In this document: positions 10,108-20,097 of the stretch, in pieces
Layout of the letters: each line of letters begins with the position of its first letter
Position numbering within the stretch: the first letter of the stretch is position 1
Origin: Spiroplasma endosymbiont of Lasioglossum villosulum
Lineage (GTDB): Bacteria; Bacillota_I; Bacilli_A; Mycoplasmatales; VBWQ01
Assembly: GCF_964020195.1 (NCBI RefSeq)
Contig: NZ_OZ026539.1
Coordinates: 310,001-374,000, forward strand
Length of the DNA: 64,000 nucleotides
Reading direction: 5' to 3'
Notes under the pieces: model-generated
The model's database searches: none
What the model was told of the DNA's origin: nothing
The model's input: the letters and a program-made list of their open reading frames with translations, nothing else
Translations under genes and position numbers: made by a program

Positions 10108-10200
10108 TCCTTTTCTAAATTAAAACAAAAAACCTATTTATTTTGAAATAAAGTAAATAGGTTAAAAACTTATATTAAATTTTAATAATATAATATCATA
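10108..10200 (-). promoter_or_regulatory. Type A leader of the ankyrin gene
   Basis: On the minus strand: TATGATAT (-10-like, 10193-10200), then TTTAATATAAGTTTTT, hairpin 10131-10163 (arms AACCTATTTACTTTATTTC and GAAATAAA-like/AAATAGGTT), then TTTTTTG and AAAAGGAAG. This is the clearest copy of the shared leader. Confidence 0.65.
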
Positions 10201-10257
10201 TTTTCTTTACTAGTAATAGAAAATTATCATTTTTAATTAAAAAATAATTTTAAAATA

Positions 10258-11338
10258 TGCTGAGTTATACTTGTAAGTGCAAGTAAATAAAATTGCAAAA
10301 AATTCTCATATAAAAATTTCATAATGCTAAATTTAGTTTAGAAAAAAGTAAGGAGTTTTTATATGAGTTATAAACATCTTGGCATAGATGAAAGGATTTA
10401 TATTGAGAATCAATTGAAATTTAAATTTAAAATTAGTGAAATAGCTAAAAATCTTAATCGAAGTATTAGTACTATTATTCGAGAAATTAATAGAAATAAA
10501 GATAATAATCATTATTTTTCATTAATTGCACAAAATAAAGCTGAAAATCGAAAACAATCACATATTAGTTTTCATAAGTTTAAAAATAAGAATTTAGTAA
10601 AATATGTACAACAAAAATTACTATTAGGTTGATCACCTGAACAAATTTATGGCAGAATTAAAAATTTTCATAAAGAGTGAGTTATTAGTTTTAAAACAAT
10701 TTATACTTGAATTTATTTTGGAATGCTTGATAAAGTTACTAGTAAAAATTTAAGAAGAAAAGGTAAAAAACGAAAATCTAAAGAAAATCGTGGCAAGTTT
10801 AATGGTAAATCAATTAAAGAACGAGATATAAATGTTAATGATCGTATAACACTTGGTCATTGAGAAGGAGATACTATAGTATCATCACGAGGTAAAAGCA
10901 AATCATGTTTAATAACTTTAGTTGAAAGAGTATCACGATTTACTTTAGCAATATTAGTTAAAAACAGAACTACTAAAGTTATTAATAAAAATGTTAGTTA
11001 TTATTTATCAATTCTTCCTAAAAACATTGTTAAAACTATTACTTTTGATCGTGGCAAAGAATTTTCAAATTGACAACAACTTGAAAAAAATTTAGATATA
11101 AAAATTTATTTTGCCAATCCATATTCACCTTGACAAAGAGGTACTAATGAAAATACTAATGGTTTAATTAGAGAAAAATTTCCTAAAAAATTTATTTTTT
11201 CAAAAACTAATAAAAATGAAGTTCATAAATTTATATTGTCTTTAAACCAAAGACCAAGAAAAATACTAAATTATCTTTCACCAATCGAATATTTGGATAG
11301 AAAAATAATTTAGTTGCACTTACCTTTACAATTTAGCA
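10258..11338 (+). mobile_element. IS30-family insertion sequence, copy 1
   Basis: 1081 bp. Imperfect terminal inverted repeats of about 25 bp: left TGCTGAGTTATACTTGTAAG, right (reverse complement) TGCTAAATTGTAAAGGTAAG, both continuing TGCAA. It encodes one intact transposase. The boundaries are set by comparison with the copy at 40594-41674, which appears identical base for base. No clear target duplication is visible. Confidence 0.92.
10363..11313 (+). CDS. IS30-family transposase
   Basis: 316 residues, intact with TGA as Trp. An N-terminal helix-turn-helix (ISEIAKNLNRSISTIIREI, about residues 25-45) binds the inverted repeats. The DDE catalytic triad is visible: Asp170 in GHWEGDT, Asp229 in TFDRGKEF, Glu263 in GTNENTNG. 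The C-terminus NQRPRKILNYLSPIEYL is typical of IS30. ATG follows AAGGAG. Using TGA codons, it could only be made in full by a Mycoplasma/Spiroplasma-code host. Confidence 0.96.
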
Positions 11339-11497
11339 TATATAAAAAAAGAAAAGAAATTTTTTAAAAAATTTCTTAATTTACAAGTATTTTTGCATAT
11401 TAAAGTTATATTGTAAAATATTTGGTTTTCATATATTATTAATTCAAAATCTTTATTGGTTTTTAAATTAACTTATTATTTTTAAGCGAGGTAAAAA

Positions 11498-12547
11498 ATG
11501 AAAAACTTAGTAAAATTATTATCGATCTTAACAATGTCAACACCAATATCATTATCAGTTGTTGCTTGTAATAATAACACAACACAAAAAACAGAATTAA
11601 AAGATAAAATTACTAAATTAACAACAAATATTACTATAGATGTTAATAAAAGTAATAAAAAATTAGATACATTAATAAATAATACAACAGAAGTTAAAAA
11701 CTTAAATCCAAAGTTAGTTAACCCTGTAATTAAATATTTTAGTGATAAAGAAGCTAAAAATGATATAACTACTAAATTAGAAAAAGTTGGTGATTTATAT
11801 ATAGTTATTACTAGCAATAGTAATGATTTGAATTATCAAGGTTCAACAGCACCAATTAAAATAAATATAAAAGAACAATCTGATAAAACTGATTTAAGTA
11901 CTATTACTCAATTAACTGGTTTAGACATTATTGCTAATCCAAGTAAAAGTTATAAAGAATTAATTAGTAATATAAATAGTTTTGATGAATTTAAGTCAAC
12001 ACCATTAGCTGCTGGTTATCAACTTCAATTTTATAACGAAAATAATCAAGAAATAACAAACAATAAACAAGAACTTGAAAAAGTATCTAAAATAGTTGTC
12101 AAAATAAGTAGTAATTCAAATGATCCAAATTATCAAGGTTCAACAATGATTGATATAACTAAACAAACAATTATTTCAGATATTGATATGCAAAATTATT
12201 TTGCAGAGAAAACTAAACCAGTAGCCAAATTTGCACCAGAAAATCCTTCAACTCCTGCTACATCAGATAAACAGCAGGCAATTGCAAATGTTACAGATAG
12301 TTTAAAAAAAATCCAAAAAAAATTTGAATATCTTACTAAGTCAATATTAGAAGGTATGTATAAGGAAAAAATTGATTTTAATAAACTTACAAATAAAAAT
12401 GAAATTTATGATCTAAATGAAAAGCCGGTTTCTAATAATTGATTTGAAAATAAAGAAACAAAGAAACCAGCATTAATAATAATTTTTTATGGTAGTGTAA
12501 AAGAAGAAGATGGTTATTTCTTTCCTATTTGAATAAATATAACTTAA
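11498..12547 (+). CDS. Spiroplasma lipoprotein with duplicated domain
   Basis: 349 residues. Lipoprotein signal peptide with lipobox SVVAC (Cys24). The body is Lys/Asn-rich and polar. Two similar blocks are recognisable: one ending ITSNSNDLNYQGSTAPI and one ending ISSNSNDPNYQGSTMI, each after a Leu/Ile-rich stretch of about 65 residues. Such repeated modules are common in Spiroplasma surface lipoproteins of unknown function. ATG at 11498 follows GCGAGGT. It lies directly after IS30 copy 1. Surface exposure is inferred from lipidation only. Confidence 0.85.
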
Positions 12548-12590
12548 TTTTATTCAATGGAAACTTAACTAAAATTAATTGAAAAATTAC

Positions 12591-12640
12591 TTTAAAATAC
12601 AAATTCCCTTTTAAATTAAAAAGGGAATTTGTATTTTAAA
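12591..12640. terminator. Bidirectional terminator
   Basis: Long stem with arms AAAATACAAATTCCCTTTT and AAAAGGGAATTTGTATTTT between the converging lipoprotein and yhaM genes. Confidence 0.85.
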
Positions 12641-12665
12641 TCTGAAAAAAATTCAAGTAACATTT

Positions 12666-13628
12666 TTATTTTTTTTCTTTTAAATTTTGATGTTTATAAA
12701 ACATTCTATTTTCAATACTTGCAATACGAGCAGTTGATTCACCAACATTAATATTAACCAATGCTTCATCAATTGCATAGATTTTTGCATCTAAGTTATC
12801 TAAATGATGTAAAATTTCAGCTTCTATTGTTTTTGGTAAGACAGGTGAGCCATATTCATATTTACCATGACTAGATAATATTAGATGCTGTAATAAAACT
12901 ACGATTTCTTCCTCTAAGTTAATATTTAATTCCTTACAAGCAAGTGTAACTTGCATTGCACCTAATGAAATATGACCAATCATTTTACCTGATAGTGTAT
13001 ATGAACTAATAGGATTATTATTTAATTCAACCATTTTTCCATAATCATGCATAATGATTCCTGCATATAATAGTTCACTATTAATATTACGATCATTATA
13101 AAGTGCTACTACTTGTTTTGCCATTCTTAGCATTGTTACTGAGTGTCATAATAAACCGCTTTGAACAGCATGATGCATTTTAACTGCTGCTGGTCATTTT
13201 TTATAATCATCAATATTTTTTTTATTAAAACATTGGATTAATACTTTTTTTAAAATTGGATTTTTAAATTCCTTTATTGTTTGACTAATTTCAGTTCATG
13301 CTTCAATAATATTAATTGGTGCTTGTGTAAGTAATAAATCATAATATTCACTAGGATTAGTAATAATAGTTCAATTATTAATTTTTAGTTGTATTTCATT
13401 ATTATAATTAATGCTATTTGCTTCAATTTTAATTACTTGTCCTATTGTTAATTGTTCAATAGTTTCTTTGCTTACGTCTCAAATTCTTGCTGAAATTGTC
13501 CCAGTTTTATCTTGTAATTGTAAGTTTAAATAATTAGTATTGTTAGAAGCAACACCTTGAATTACTCGATTAATAATTACTACTAAACTTAAAACATTAT
13601 TAGGTTTAATATCTTTAATTACAGTCAT
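12666..13628 (-). CDS. yhaM: 3'-5' exoribonuclease YhaM family
   Basis: 320 residues. An N-terminal OB-fold (about 1-90) is followed by an HD phosphohydrolase domain: HSVTMLRMAK, then HDYGKMVEL (metal His-Asp), GHISLGA, HLILSSHGKYEYGSP and ILHHLDNLDAK. This is the YhaM arrangement of Firmicutes, a metal-dependent 3'-5' exonuclease for RNA. The gene starts 14 bases after the upstream phosphohexomutase stop behind AAAGGAACT and is co-transcribed with it. Confidence 0.92.
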
Positions 13629-13642
13629 TTTTTAGTTCCTTT

Positions 13643-15325
13643 CTATCATTTTATATCTTTGATATTTAGATGTTTGATAGCTAATTCTTCATACATTTTT
13701 CTCATTTTTAATTGTGCATCATTAATGGTTTTATCAACACAAACAAAATAGAATTTAATTTTTGGCTCAGTTCCACTAGGTCTAACAGCAAATCATGAAC
13801 CATCACTGAAGTAAAATTTTAGTAAATTTTGCGATGGCATTCCATGTAAACCAGTTTGATAATCTTCAACTTTAATTGTTTTAATATTATTAAGCGTTGG
13901 TATTTTACTAGTTCTTAATGTTTCTAACATATTATTAATAGTATTTTGTCCTGTTTTTCCTTTTAAAATAAGATTAACAGTATAACAGTAATAATATCCA
14001 AATTTTTGATAAATATTTTCTAAAACATCAACTAATGTTTTTTGTGAATTTTGATAATATCAAGCCGCTTCTGCTGCTACTATTGCTGATTGAATACCAT
14101 CTTTGTCACGATTAATATCTTTAATAACATAACCATATGCTTCTTCAAAACCAAAAACAAAGTTAATGTTACGTGCTTTTTCTTTTAGCATTTCTGCACC
14201 AATTCATTTAAAGCCAGTTAACGTTTTAATGACTTGACATCCGTATGATTTAGCAATCATGTCAGATAAATTGGAAGTAACAAATGTATTGTACATAACG
14301 GGATTTTTTGGCATTGTTTTATTAAGTTGATAATGGCTTAATAAATATTCTAATAAAATTGGTGCTGTTTCATTACCTGTTAATAATACATAATCATTAT
14401 TATGTTTTACAGCAATACCAATGCGATCAGCATCAGGATCATTTAAAATAATTAATGGTGCATCATGTTTTTTAGCGTGTTTAATTGCTAAATCAAATGT
14501 TGGTTTTACTTCGGGATTGGGTGACACCACACCTTTAAAATCAGGATCATAGTTAGCTTGCTCTGTTACTAAAATAATTTCATAACCGCATTGTTCTAAA
14601 ATTGGTTTAACTCATTCACGACTAGTACCGTGTAGATTAGAAAATACAATTTTAAAGTTACGATTTTTAACTTGTGGATAAAACTGTAAATTTTTAATAT
14701 CATCACGATAATTATCTTCTACTGTTGAAGGCACTTCTTTAATTAGGTTAGTATCATAATCGAATGTTAATTGAAAATCATCAGGCAATTGTTCCATTTT
14801 ATTGCTAATTATATTGGTAACATTAGGAAGAAATTGACAGCCATATTGATCATAAATTTTATAACCATTATATTCAGGAGGATTATGACTGGCCGTAATA
14901 ACAATTCCAGCAAGAGCATTAACTTTTCTAATACTATATGAAAGTACTGGTGTTGGTCTTAAATCATTATTTTTAAATAAAAAAACAGGAATTTTATGTT
15001 TGGCTAAAGTTTTTGCTGTTAACATTGTAAATTCTGCTGAAAAGTGACGATTATCATGAGCAATAATAACACCACGAAGTAAGTCTTTTTCAGAAAAAGC
15101 AGATTTTAAATATTGAATAAATGCGACAGTTGCTTTCATAATAATAATTTCATTAATTCTGCCGGTACCAACTCCAGTAATACCACGCATGCCAGCTGTA
15201 CCAAATTCTAAAGTTGTAGTAAAAGCATCTTCAATTTCACTTTTAGACATTGTAGTTAATTGTTTTTTTAAGTGTTGTGGTAAGTTTTGCTTTTTTCAAA
15301 TCTCATATGTTTTTAGTACATTCAT
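13643..15325 (-). CDS. Phosphoglucomutase/phosphomannomutase
   Basis: 560 residues, alpha-D-phosphohexomutase superfamily, interconverting hexose-1- and hexose-6-phosphates. The phosphoserine loop is TASHNPPEYNGYK (Ser146). The magnesium loop is DPDADRIG (296-303). The N-terminal FGTAGMRG and the later GFEEAYG and sugar-specificity regions are in the expected order. Length fits the PgcA-like group. ATG at 15325 follows AAAGGAGAAA. With pgi at 24.4 kb it would feed glycolipid or capsule precursors; that role is inference. Confidence 0.93.
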
Positions 15326-15493
15326 TATTATTTCTCCTTTATAATAAAAAATTAAGTTTATAGGTAAATCATACTATAAAATAAGAAGAAAATAAATTTT
15401 AGTAGTTAATCTAAACATAAACTTTTAATTAAATAATAAAAAATAAAATTATTAAAAATTTCAATTTTAATCTTTAATAATTTTATTTTATTT

Positions 15494-15823
15494 TTATATT
15501 GATTGTGAATTGGTTTTATTTAGAATTGTTATTGGTTGTTTGTCGTTTTTAATAGAATTTATTGCTTTAATGTTTATTTTTTTATTTGGTTCTGAAGTTT
15601 TAATTACTTTATATAATGGTACTTGTTTGTTATCTTTATTAAGATACTGATCACTAGTAATAGTACCAACAAGCTTTTCATTATTATTTAGTAATATTTC
15701 AGCAAGAGATGTTGTTATTGGTAATTGTGGTTTAATTTTTCTTGAATTTGTTGTTGTTTTTTCTTTAAAAACTTGTTTTTCTTTTTCTGTTATAAGATTT
15801 TCTGTTTTTTTACTATATAGCAC
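15494..15823 (-). CDS. Hypothetical 109-residue protein with type A leader
   Basis: No recognised family. Starts with GTG at 15823 after AAAGGAGA. Highly charged N-terminus (many Lys/Glu), a central LAEILLNNNEKLVGTITSDQ and the ending NKTNSQSI; no membrane segment or signal peptide. The type A leader upstream groups it with the ankyrin and effector-like genes. A cytosolic or exported small protein of unknown role. Confidence 0.6.
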   Translation of the reverse strand: MLYSKKTENLITEKEKQVFKEKTTTNSRKIKPQLPITTSLAEILLNNNEKLVGTITSDQYLNKDNKQVPLYKVIKTSEPNKKINIKAINSIKNDKQPITILNKTNSQSI

Positions 15824-15837
15824 TTTTAAATATCTCC

Positions 15838-15920
15838 TTTTTTAAATTAAAAACCTATTTACTTTAAAATAAAAGTAAATAGGTAAAAACTTATATTAAT
15901 TTTAGAAAAATTATATCATA
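15838..15920 (-). promoter_or_regulatory. Type A leader
   Basis: Minus strand: TATGATAT (15913-15920), TTAATATAAGTTTTT, hairpin 15851-15884 (arms ACCTATTTACTTTT and AAAGTAAATAGGT), then TTTTTA and the AAAGGAGA ribosome site. The arms pair over 13 bases. Confidence 0.65.
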
Positions 15921-16099
15921 GTATCTATATTTAATATAGATATTTTTTATTTATTCTTGTATTAGATAACTATTGTTTAATTAGAAATAGTTATTTCCTT
16001 AGAAGTTTTATAATTTAATTATTTATAAAAAATACATGTATAGGAAATTAAATATTAATACTTATATAAGTGTTAATTATAATTTTCATCAAAAGTATT

Positions 16100-16206
16100 A
16101 TTTTTTATGTTATTATATATTCATAATTTAATAATTGTTCAGTCCTAATATAGATATATTTCTATGTTAGGATTTTTATTAAATTAAAGTTTTAAAGAAA
16201 AGGAAA
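16100..16206 (+). promoter_or_regulatory. Type B leader with strong terminator-like hairpin
   Basis: Hairpin 16143-16172 (arms TCCTAATATAGA and TCTATGTTAGGA) followed by TTTTTATTAAATTAAA and AAAAGGAA. The 3' half is closely similar to the leader at 23711-23771, defining a second leader family. Confidence 0.55.
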
Positions 16207-16221
16207 AAAAGATTAAAAGAA

Positions 16222-16510
16222 ATTCCTAAAGATAAAACTAAAACAAATTAATTAAAGTAGCAGTAAGCAATAGAACAGTTCTTGCTTATGCTTGAGACGC
16301 CAGATTAGTCAATAAGAAACATTGTGAGGCTGAGTTACAAATTATGAAACAAATGATTATTTTTGTTTCTATTGTTACACCTGACTATGTAGAGATGAAA
16401 AACTTAGTTAAAAAATGACAAAAACAAGTGAGTGATTTAATAAATAAAACTGAAGTTTCAATCAGTGAATATAAAAAATTTTGTTTTAAAAACAATTTCA
16501 GGACAATTAT
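16222..16510 (+). pseudogene. Decayed small gene behind a type B leader
   Basis: After the ribosome site the sequence reads ATTCCTAAAGATAAAAC, very like the start of the ankyrin gene at 10097 (ATTCCTAAAAATAAA), but stops within ten codons. A different frame is open through NRTVLAYAWDARLVNKKHCE and on to KKFCFKNNFRTI. The two frames would join with a one-base change. No family is recognised. A terminator follows at 16511. Best seen as a broken accessory gene; it could also be two unrelated fragments. Confidence 0.4.
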
Positions 16511-16540
16511 AAATAAAGATTGCAAATGCAATCTTTATTT
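16511..16540 (+). terminator. Rho-independent terminator
   Basis: Arms AAATAAAGATTGCA and TGCAATCTTTATTT, two-base loop, T-rich 3' arm. The core is nearly identical to the terminator at 4070. Confidence 0.8.
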
Positions 16541-16668
16541 ATCTCTTTATATTAATTTTAAGTTATTAATTTTTTTATTGATTTTACTTGGAATTTCTTG
16601 TAAATGAGTTACAATTGTATTAAAGTTTTAAAGGAACTTTGGAACAAAATATTTTGGTTTTTTTATAG

Positions 16669-16728
16669 ACCTCGTTTAAATTTTTGTATTTAAATTAGGT
16701 TTTTTGTTTTATTATATCGTTTAAAGGA
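16669..16728 (+). promoter_or_regulatory. Terminator-like leader hairpin before a two-gene unit
   Basis: Arms ACCTCGTTTAAAT and ATTTAAATTAGGT (16669-16700), then TTTTTTG and the ribosome site AAAGGAG (16722-16728). The hairpin plus T tract sits between any promoter and the gene, as in type A leaders, but the sequence differs. Confidence 0.5.
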
Positions 16729-16737
16729 GTGAGAAAT

Positions 16738-16965
16738 ATGAAATCACAATTTTATAGAGATGGAATAATTTATTATGCAATGAATTTGGAAAAGTGAGCA
16801 AATGTTGAAAATAAAACTTATTTTATAAAATATCATGATGTGATTTTAAAATTAACTGATATCATTAATTGTTATGATTTAAAAAATATTTCTGAAGTAA
16901 AAGTTTATAAGTTCTTAGCAGATGCTTTTAATAGTCGAATTTTAAAAGAAGTAGGGGATAACTAA
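16738..16965 (+). CDS. Hypothetical 75-residue protein
   Basis: Open with one TGA Trp. Sequence starts MKSQFYRDGIIYYAMNLEKW and is mixed alpha/beta in character, soluble, with no signal peptide. No family recognised. ATG follows AAAGGAGTGAGAAAT. The stop overlaps the ATG of the next gene (TAATG), so the two are translationally coupled and probably functionally linked. Confidence 0.7.
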
Positions 16966-17162
16966 TGAAAATTAATTTAGAAGAATGCACAAATAATAAA
17001 ATAAAATATTTAGAATCATTACCAGAAAGAACTAATGGAATGTATTTAGTTATGTATCCAGTAAATTCATGAGCAGAAATAGTTAATAAATGTGCTTGCA
17101 GTAATTCTAGTGATGAAGAAACAGCAGTAGTACTACAAACTAAAAAAGGTCCTAAAATATAA
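16965..17162 (+). CDS. Hypothetical 65-residue protein
   Basis: Coupled to the preceding gene by a one-base stop/start overlap. Contains three Cys in a short stretch (NKCACSN) after WAEIV and ends TKKGPKI. No membrane segment. No family recognised. The Cys cluster near a flexible Ser/Glu tail might bind metal, but there is no clear second pair. Confidence 0.65.
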
Positions 17163-17215
17163 ACCATTATAAAATAAAAAAAGGCGTATTAATTACGGCT
17201 TTTATTTTTTTATAA

Positions 17216-17289
17216 TGGAGCGGGTGATGGGAATCGAACCCACGTCTTCAGCTTGGAAGGCTGTAATAATACCATTATACGACACCCGC
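17216..17289 (-). tRNA. tRNA-Gly (anticodon TCC)
   Basis: The minus strand folds as a cloverleaf starting GCGGGTGTCG, anticodon loop CTTCCAA, T arm GTGGGTTCGATTCCCAT, 3' end encoded CCA. Confidence 0.95.
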
Positions 17290-17358
17290 AGTTATGTTAA
17301 CCACCATGTATTTATATCATATTACTAAAATTAAAGTCAACTACTTTTGATAAACAAG

Positions 17359-17820
17359 TTAAAAAAAATTATTTTTTAATCTTTTTTTCAATATGTTTAT
17401 TTTTTTTCTTTTTAAATAAAAGAAGTTTTTCTTTAAAGAAAAAAATACAAAAATAATTGAAGCTATAGCAAAAAAATGAGCAATTAATCATATAATTCAG
17501 AATTTATTAATATTTAAACTGAAAAGAAAAGTTGAACACAATATTGTGATAATTAGTGACAATGTTAAAAATACTAATAAAATTTGTTTTTTATTAGTAA
17601 CTCATATTGGCATAATAAAAATAAATAGAATTATACTAGTAATTGGTCAAATCATAATTTGAATTGAAGTATTCATAATTTTGGCAACAAATGAGTTTTG
17701 AGATTTAGGAAAAAAATTATTAGTCATAAACATTAGTCAAACTAAAAATAAAAATAAAGAAGCAATTGTTAAAGTTATTTTGCTAATTAATAAAATTTGT
17801 TTTAATTTATTTTTTTCCAT
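17359..17820 (-). CDS. Four-helix membrane protein, unknown function
   Basis: 153 residues, complete with TGA Trp. Four predicted membrane helices (about residues 10-33, 43-72, 77-97, 103-126) and a very basic C-terminal tail (KKNFFYLKRKKINILKK) that should be cytoplasmic. Start ATG at 17820 behind GGTGAG. No conserved family is recognised. It follows the NSS transporter pair on the same strand, but a strong hairpin at 17844-17880 separates them. Confidence 0.7.
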
Positions 17821-17843
17821 TTCACTCACCATTTAATAATAAG

Positions 17844-17880
17844 TTTTGTAATCTGGCATTTTGATGCCAGATTACAAAAA
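17844..17880. repeat. Strong inverted repeat between genes
   Basis: Arms TTTTGTAATCTGGCAT and ATGCCAGATTACAAAA with a four-base loop. It lies downstream of the transporter small subunit and is likely its terminator, although the T run lies inside the stem. Confidence 0.65.
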
Positions 17881-17931
17881 AACCTAATTATAATACTTTA
17901 TCATAAGTATACTAAAATATTTTAAAAAATA

Positions 17932-18060
17932 TTATTCTTTGTTATTTTCTTTTCTTTTTTGTTTTTTATGACTTTTAAAATCCATTATGACAAAGAAAAT
18001 AAAAAGACCAATAATACTTACTAAAGAAATTACCATTAAAATAATTGCTCCAACATCCAT
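17932..18060 (-). CDS. MetS-like small subunit of NSS transporter
   Basis: 42 residues: an acidic short N-terminus (MDVGA), one membrane helix (about 4-26) and a basic tail (KSHKKQKRKENNKE). It starts 5 bases after the stop of the sodium symporter. Actinobacterial methionine/alanine NSS transporters (MetP) have a small one-helix partner, MetS, encoded the same way. The assignment is by size, topology and position, not by sequence identity. Too short for automatic callers to find easily. Confidence 0.6.
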   Translation of the reverse strand: MDVGAIILMVISLVSIIGLFIFFVIMDFKSHKKQKRKENNKE

Positions 18061-18065
18061 GTTTT

Positions 18066-19610
18066 TTAACCTCTTTCAGTTTTTGTTTTTATTTTAAATA
18101 ATTTATTAAAACCATTATGAATATTTTTATGATAAGTTAAGATAAAAGTTAAAAGTAAAACTAATCCAACACCAAGTGTTAGACCAACTGTACCATAGAC
18201 AAAATTAGCATTGAGAATATTAATAATAAAATCATAGATACCAGTAGCAATATTAATTAAAATTAAAATTGGTGCGATAATTAAAATTACTATTTTATAT
18301 CCTTTTGTTCATTTCATTCATGAATTTTCATTATTATATAATTTTAATGTATCATATAGTTTTCAGCCATATGGACTAATACCAATTAATAAAATAAACC
18401 CAATTATTAGTAATCAAATTTGTGCTACTCAGATTGCTAGCCCATTAAACAGCGCTGGTGAATTACTAAAGGTAAATAATACTGATACTGCCATTGCTCC
18501 TAATAATGATATTGCTAATGCTTGTTTGCGCTTTAAATGAATTTCATATTCTAGACCATTTACCATTGATTCAACTTGACCAATTAGTGAGGACATACCC
18601 GCAAAGAAAAGTGTAACAAAAAATAATATTGCTAAAATATTTCCTAAAATAGGAACTTGATTATTAATAATAGCAAATAATTGTGGTATTACTTGGAAAA
18701 TCAAAGCAGGACCTGCTTGAAATACATCTTTAATATCAGTTTTACCTTGATTTTGAGCAATTGCACCTATTGAATTAAAAACAATAATTGTTGTTAATAT
18801 ACCAATAACGCTAGTACCAAAGGCTACTACAAAAGCTTGATTAGTACTATCTTGTTTTTTGGGAGCATGAGCTGCATAAATATAAATGGTTCCTGTACAT
18901 GTTGATAACATAAAGAATGATTGACCAAAAGCATCTTTTCATAATCCAGGATTTAATAATTCTTTAGCATCTAAATCAAACATTACATTTAATCCAAGTT
19001 TAGCACCCGATAATGTACTAGTATAAATTGCTAAAATAATAATCATTAAAAATAAAAATGGAATCATAATTTTATTGGCTTTTTCAATTCCTTTTTCAAC
19101 ACCACCTAATAGAATAATACCCAAAATAATTCATACACCAATTGTTGCAAGTAAAATCATTCAATTTAAGTTACCTAGGCTATTTAAATTGCTAATATCT
19201 TGATCATTTGTTTGTTGTAAAATATTATGATAAAAATAAGAACCTTTATTTAAATTAGAAGTAAAACTAATAATAATATTAATTAAAGTTCATCCTATTA
19301 AAACACTATAATAAGTACTTAGTAAAATAACGGTTGTTGAATGCAATCAAGAAAAAAAAGCACCCTTTTTACCTCCAACCTCACTAAAAAATTCAATATG
19401 ATTTTTGCGATATTTATTACCAATTGTCATTTCAATAAATAAAACTGGTATTGCACAAATTACCATACATATTAAAAAAGGTATTAGAAAAGCACCATGA
19501 TGGTTATAGATTTGAGTTGGAAATCCTCAAATACCACCTAATCCTACTGCCGAACCCATTACTGAAAGTAAGAATCCTAATTTTGAGATATTTAAGCGTT
19601 GTTTTTTCAT
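18066..19610 (-). CDS. Sodium-dependent NSS family amino acid transporter
   Basis: 514 residues with about 12 membrane helices. The TM1 unwound segment that binds Na+ and substrate is visible as SAVGLGGIWGFP (about residues 17-28), and TM6/TM7 regions FFMLSTCTGTIYIYAA and VAFGTSVIG fit the family. NSS proteins of this bacterial type import amino acids (tryptophan, tyrosine, methionine, alanine) with sodium; the exact substrate cannot be read off. ATG at 19610 follows AAAGGAGGTC, a strong ribosome site. Co-transcribed with the small subunit downstream. Confidence 0.93.
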
Positions 19611-19624
19611 ATTAATAAATGACC

Positions 19625-20097
19625 TCCTTTATAATAGTTAATTATACAAAAAAAATATTTTATTAAAACCAATTTCAGTAAATAAAATTTTGCGATGTTA
19701 TTTATTAATAATGTGTATTGAAAAATATATAGAAAATCAAAATTTTATTTTATTAAATAAAATGATATTATTAAAAATAAATAATAAGAAAAAAATAAGG
19801 GTTTTGAGTAAATTTTAAAAAAGATTAATAAAAAATAAAACTTTTCCTTATATAAGGAAATAATAAAAATTTATTTTTTAGTGTTATTAATTTAATTATT
19901 TAAGTTTTTAAAATTATTTTTCATAATTTTAATATTAATGATTATATTACTTTCATTTATTTAATATAGGGTTATAATACAAGAAGTAATAAATAAAGAC
20001 TAGAGTTTAGCTCATATTTAAGGATTGTAATTCTTAATATGGGTGTTTTTATATTAATTTTATTACTTTAAATTATTTTTTAGAAAGGATGAAAAAT
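19625..20097. promoter_or_regulatory. Divergent intergenic region with palindrome and leader
   Basis: 473 bases without a gene. It holds a perfect 18-bp palindrome TTTCCTTATATAAGGAAA (19843-19860), a plus-strand TATAAT (19973-19978), and a terminator-like hairpin at 20011-20043 (arms CTCATATTTAAGGATT and AATTCTTAATATGGG) followed by TGTTTTT. GAAAGGATG then serves the next gene. It resembles the other hairpin leaders in plan. Confidence 0.5.

Noticed and set aside
16928-17167. 79-codon minus-strand ORF
   Set aside because: Antisense to two coupled plus-strand genes with good ribosome sites and stop/start overlap.
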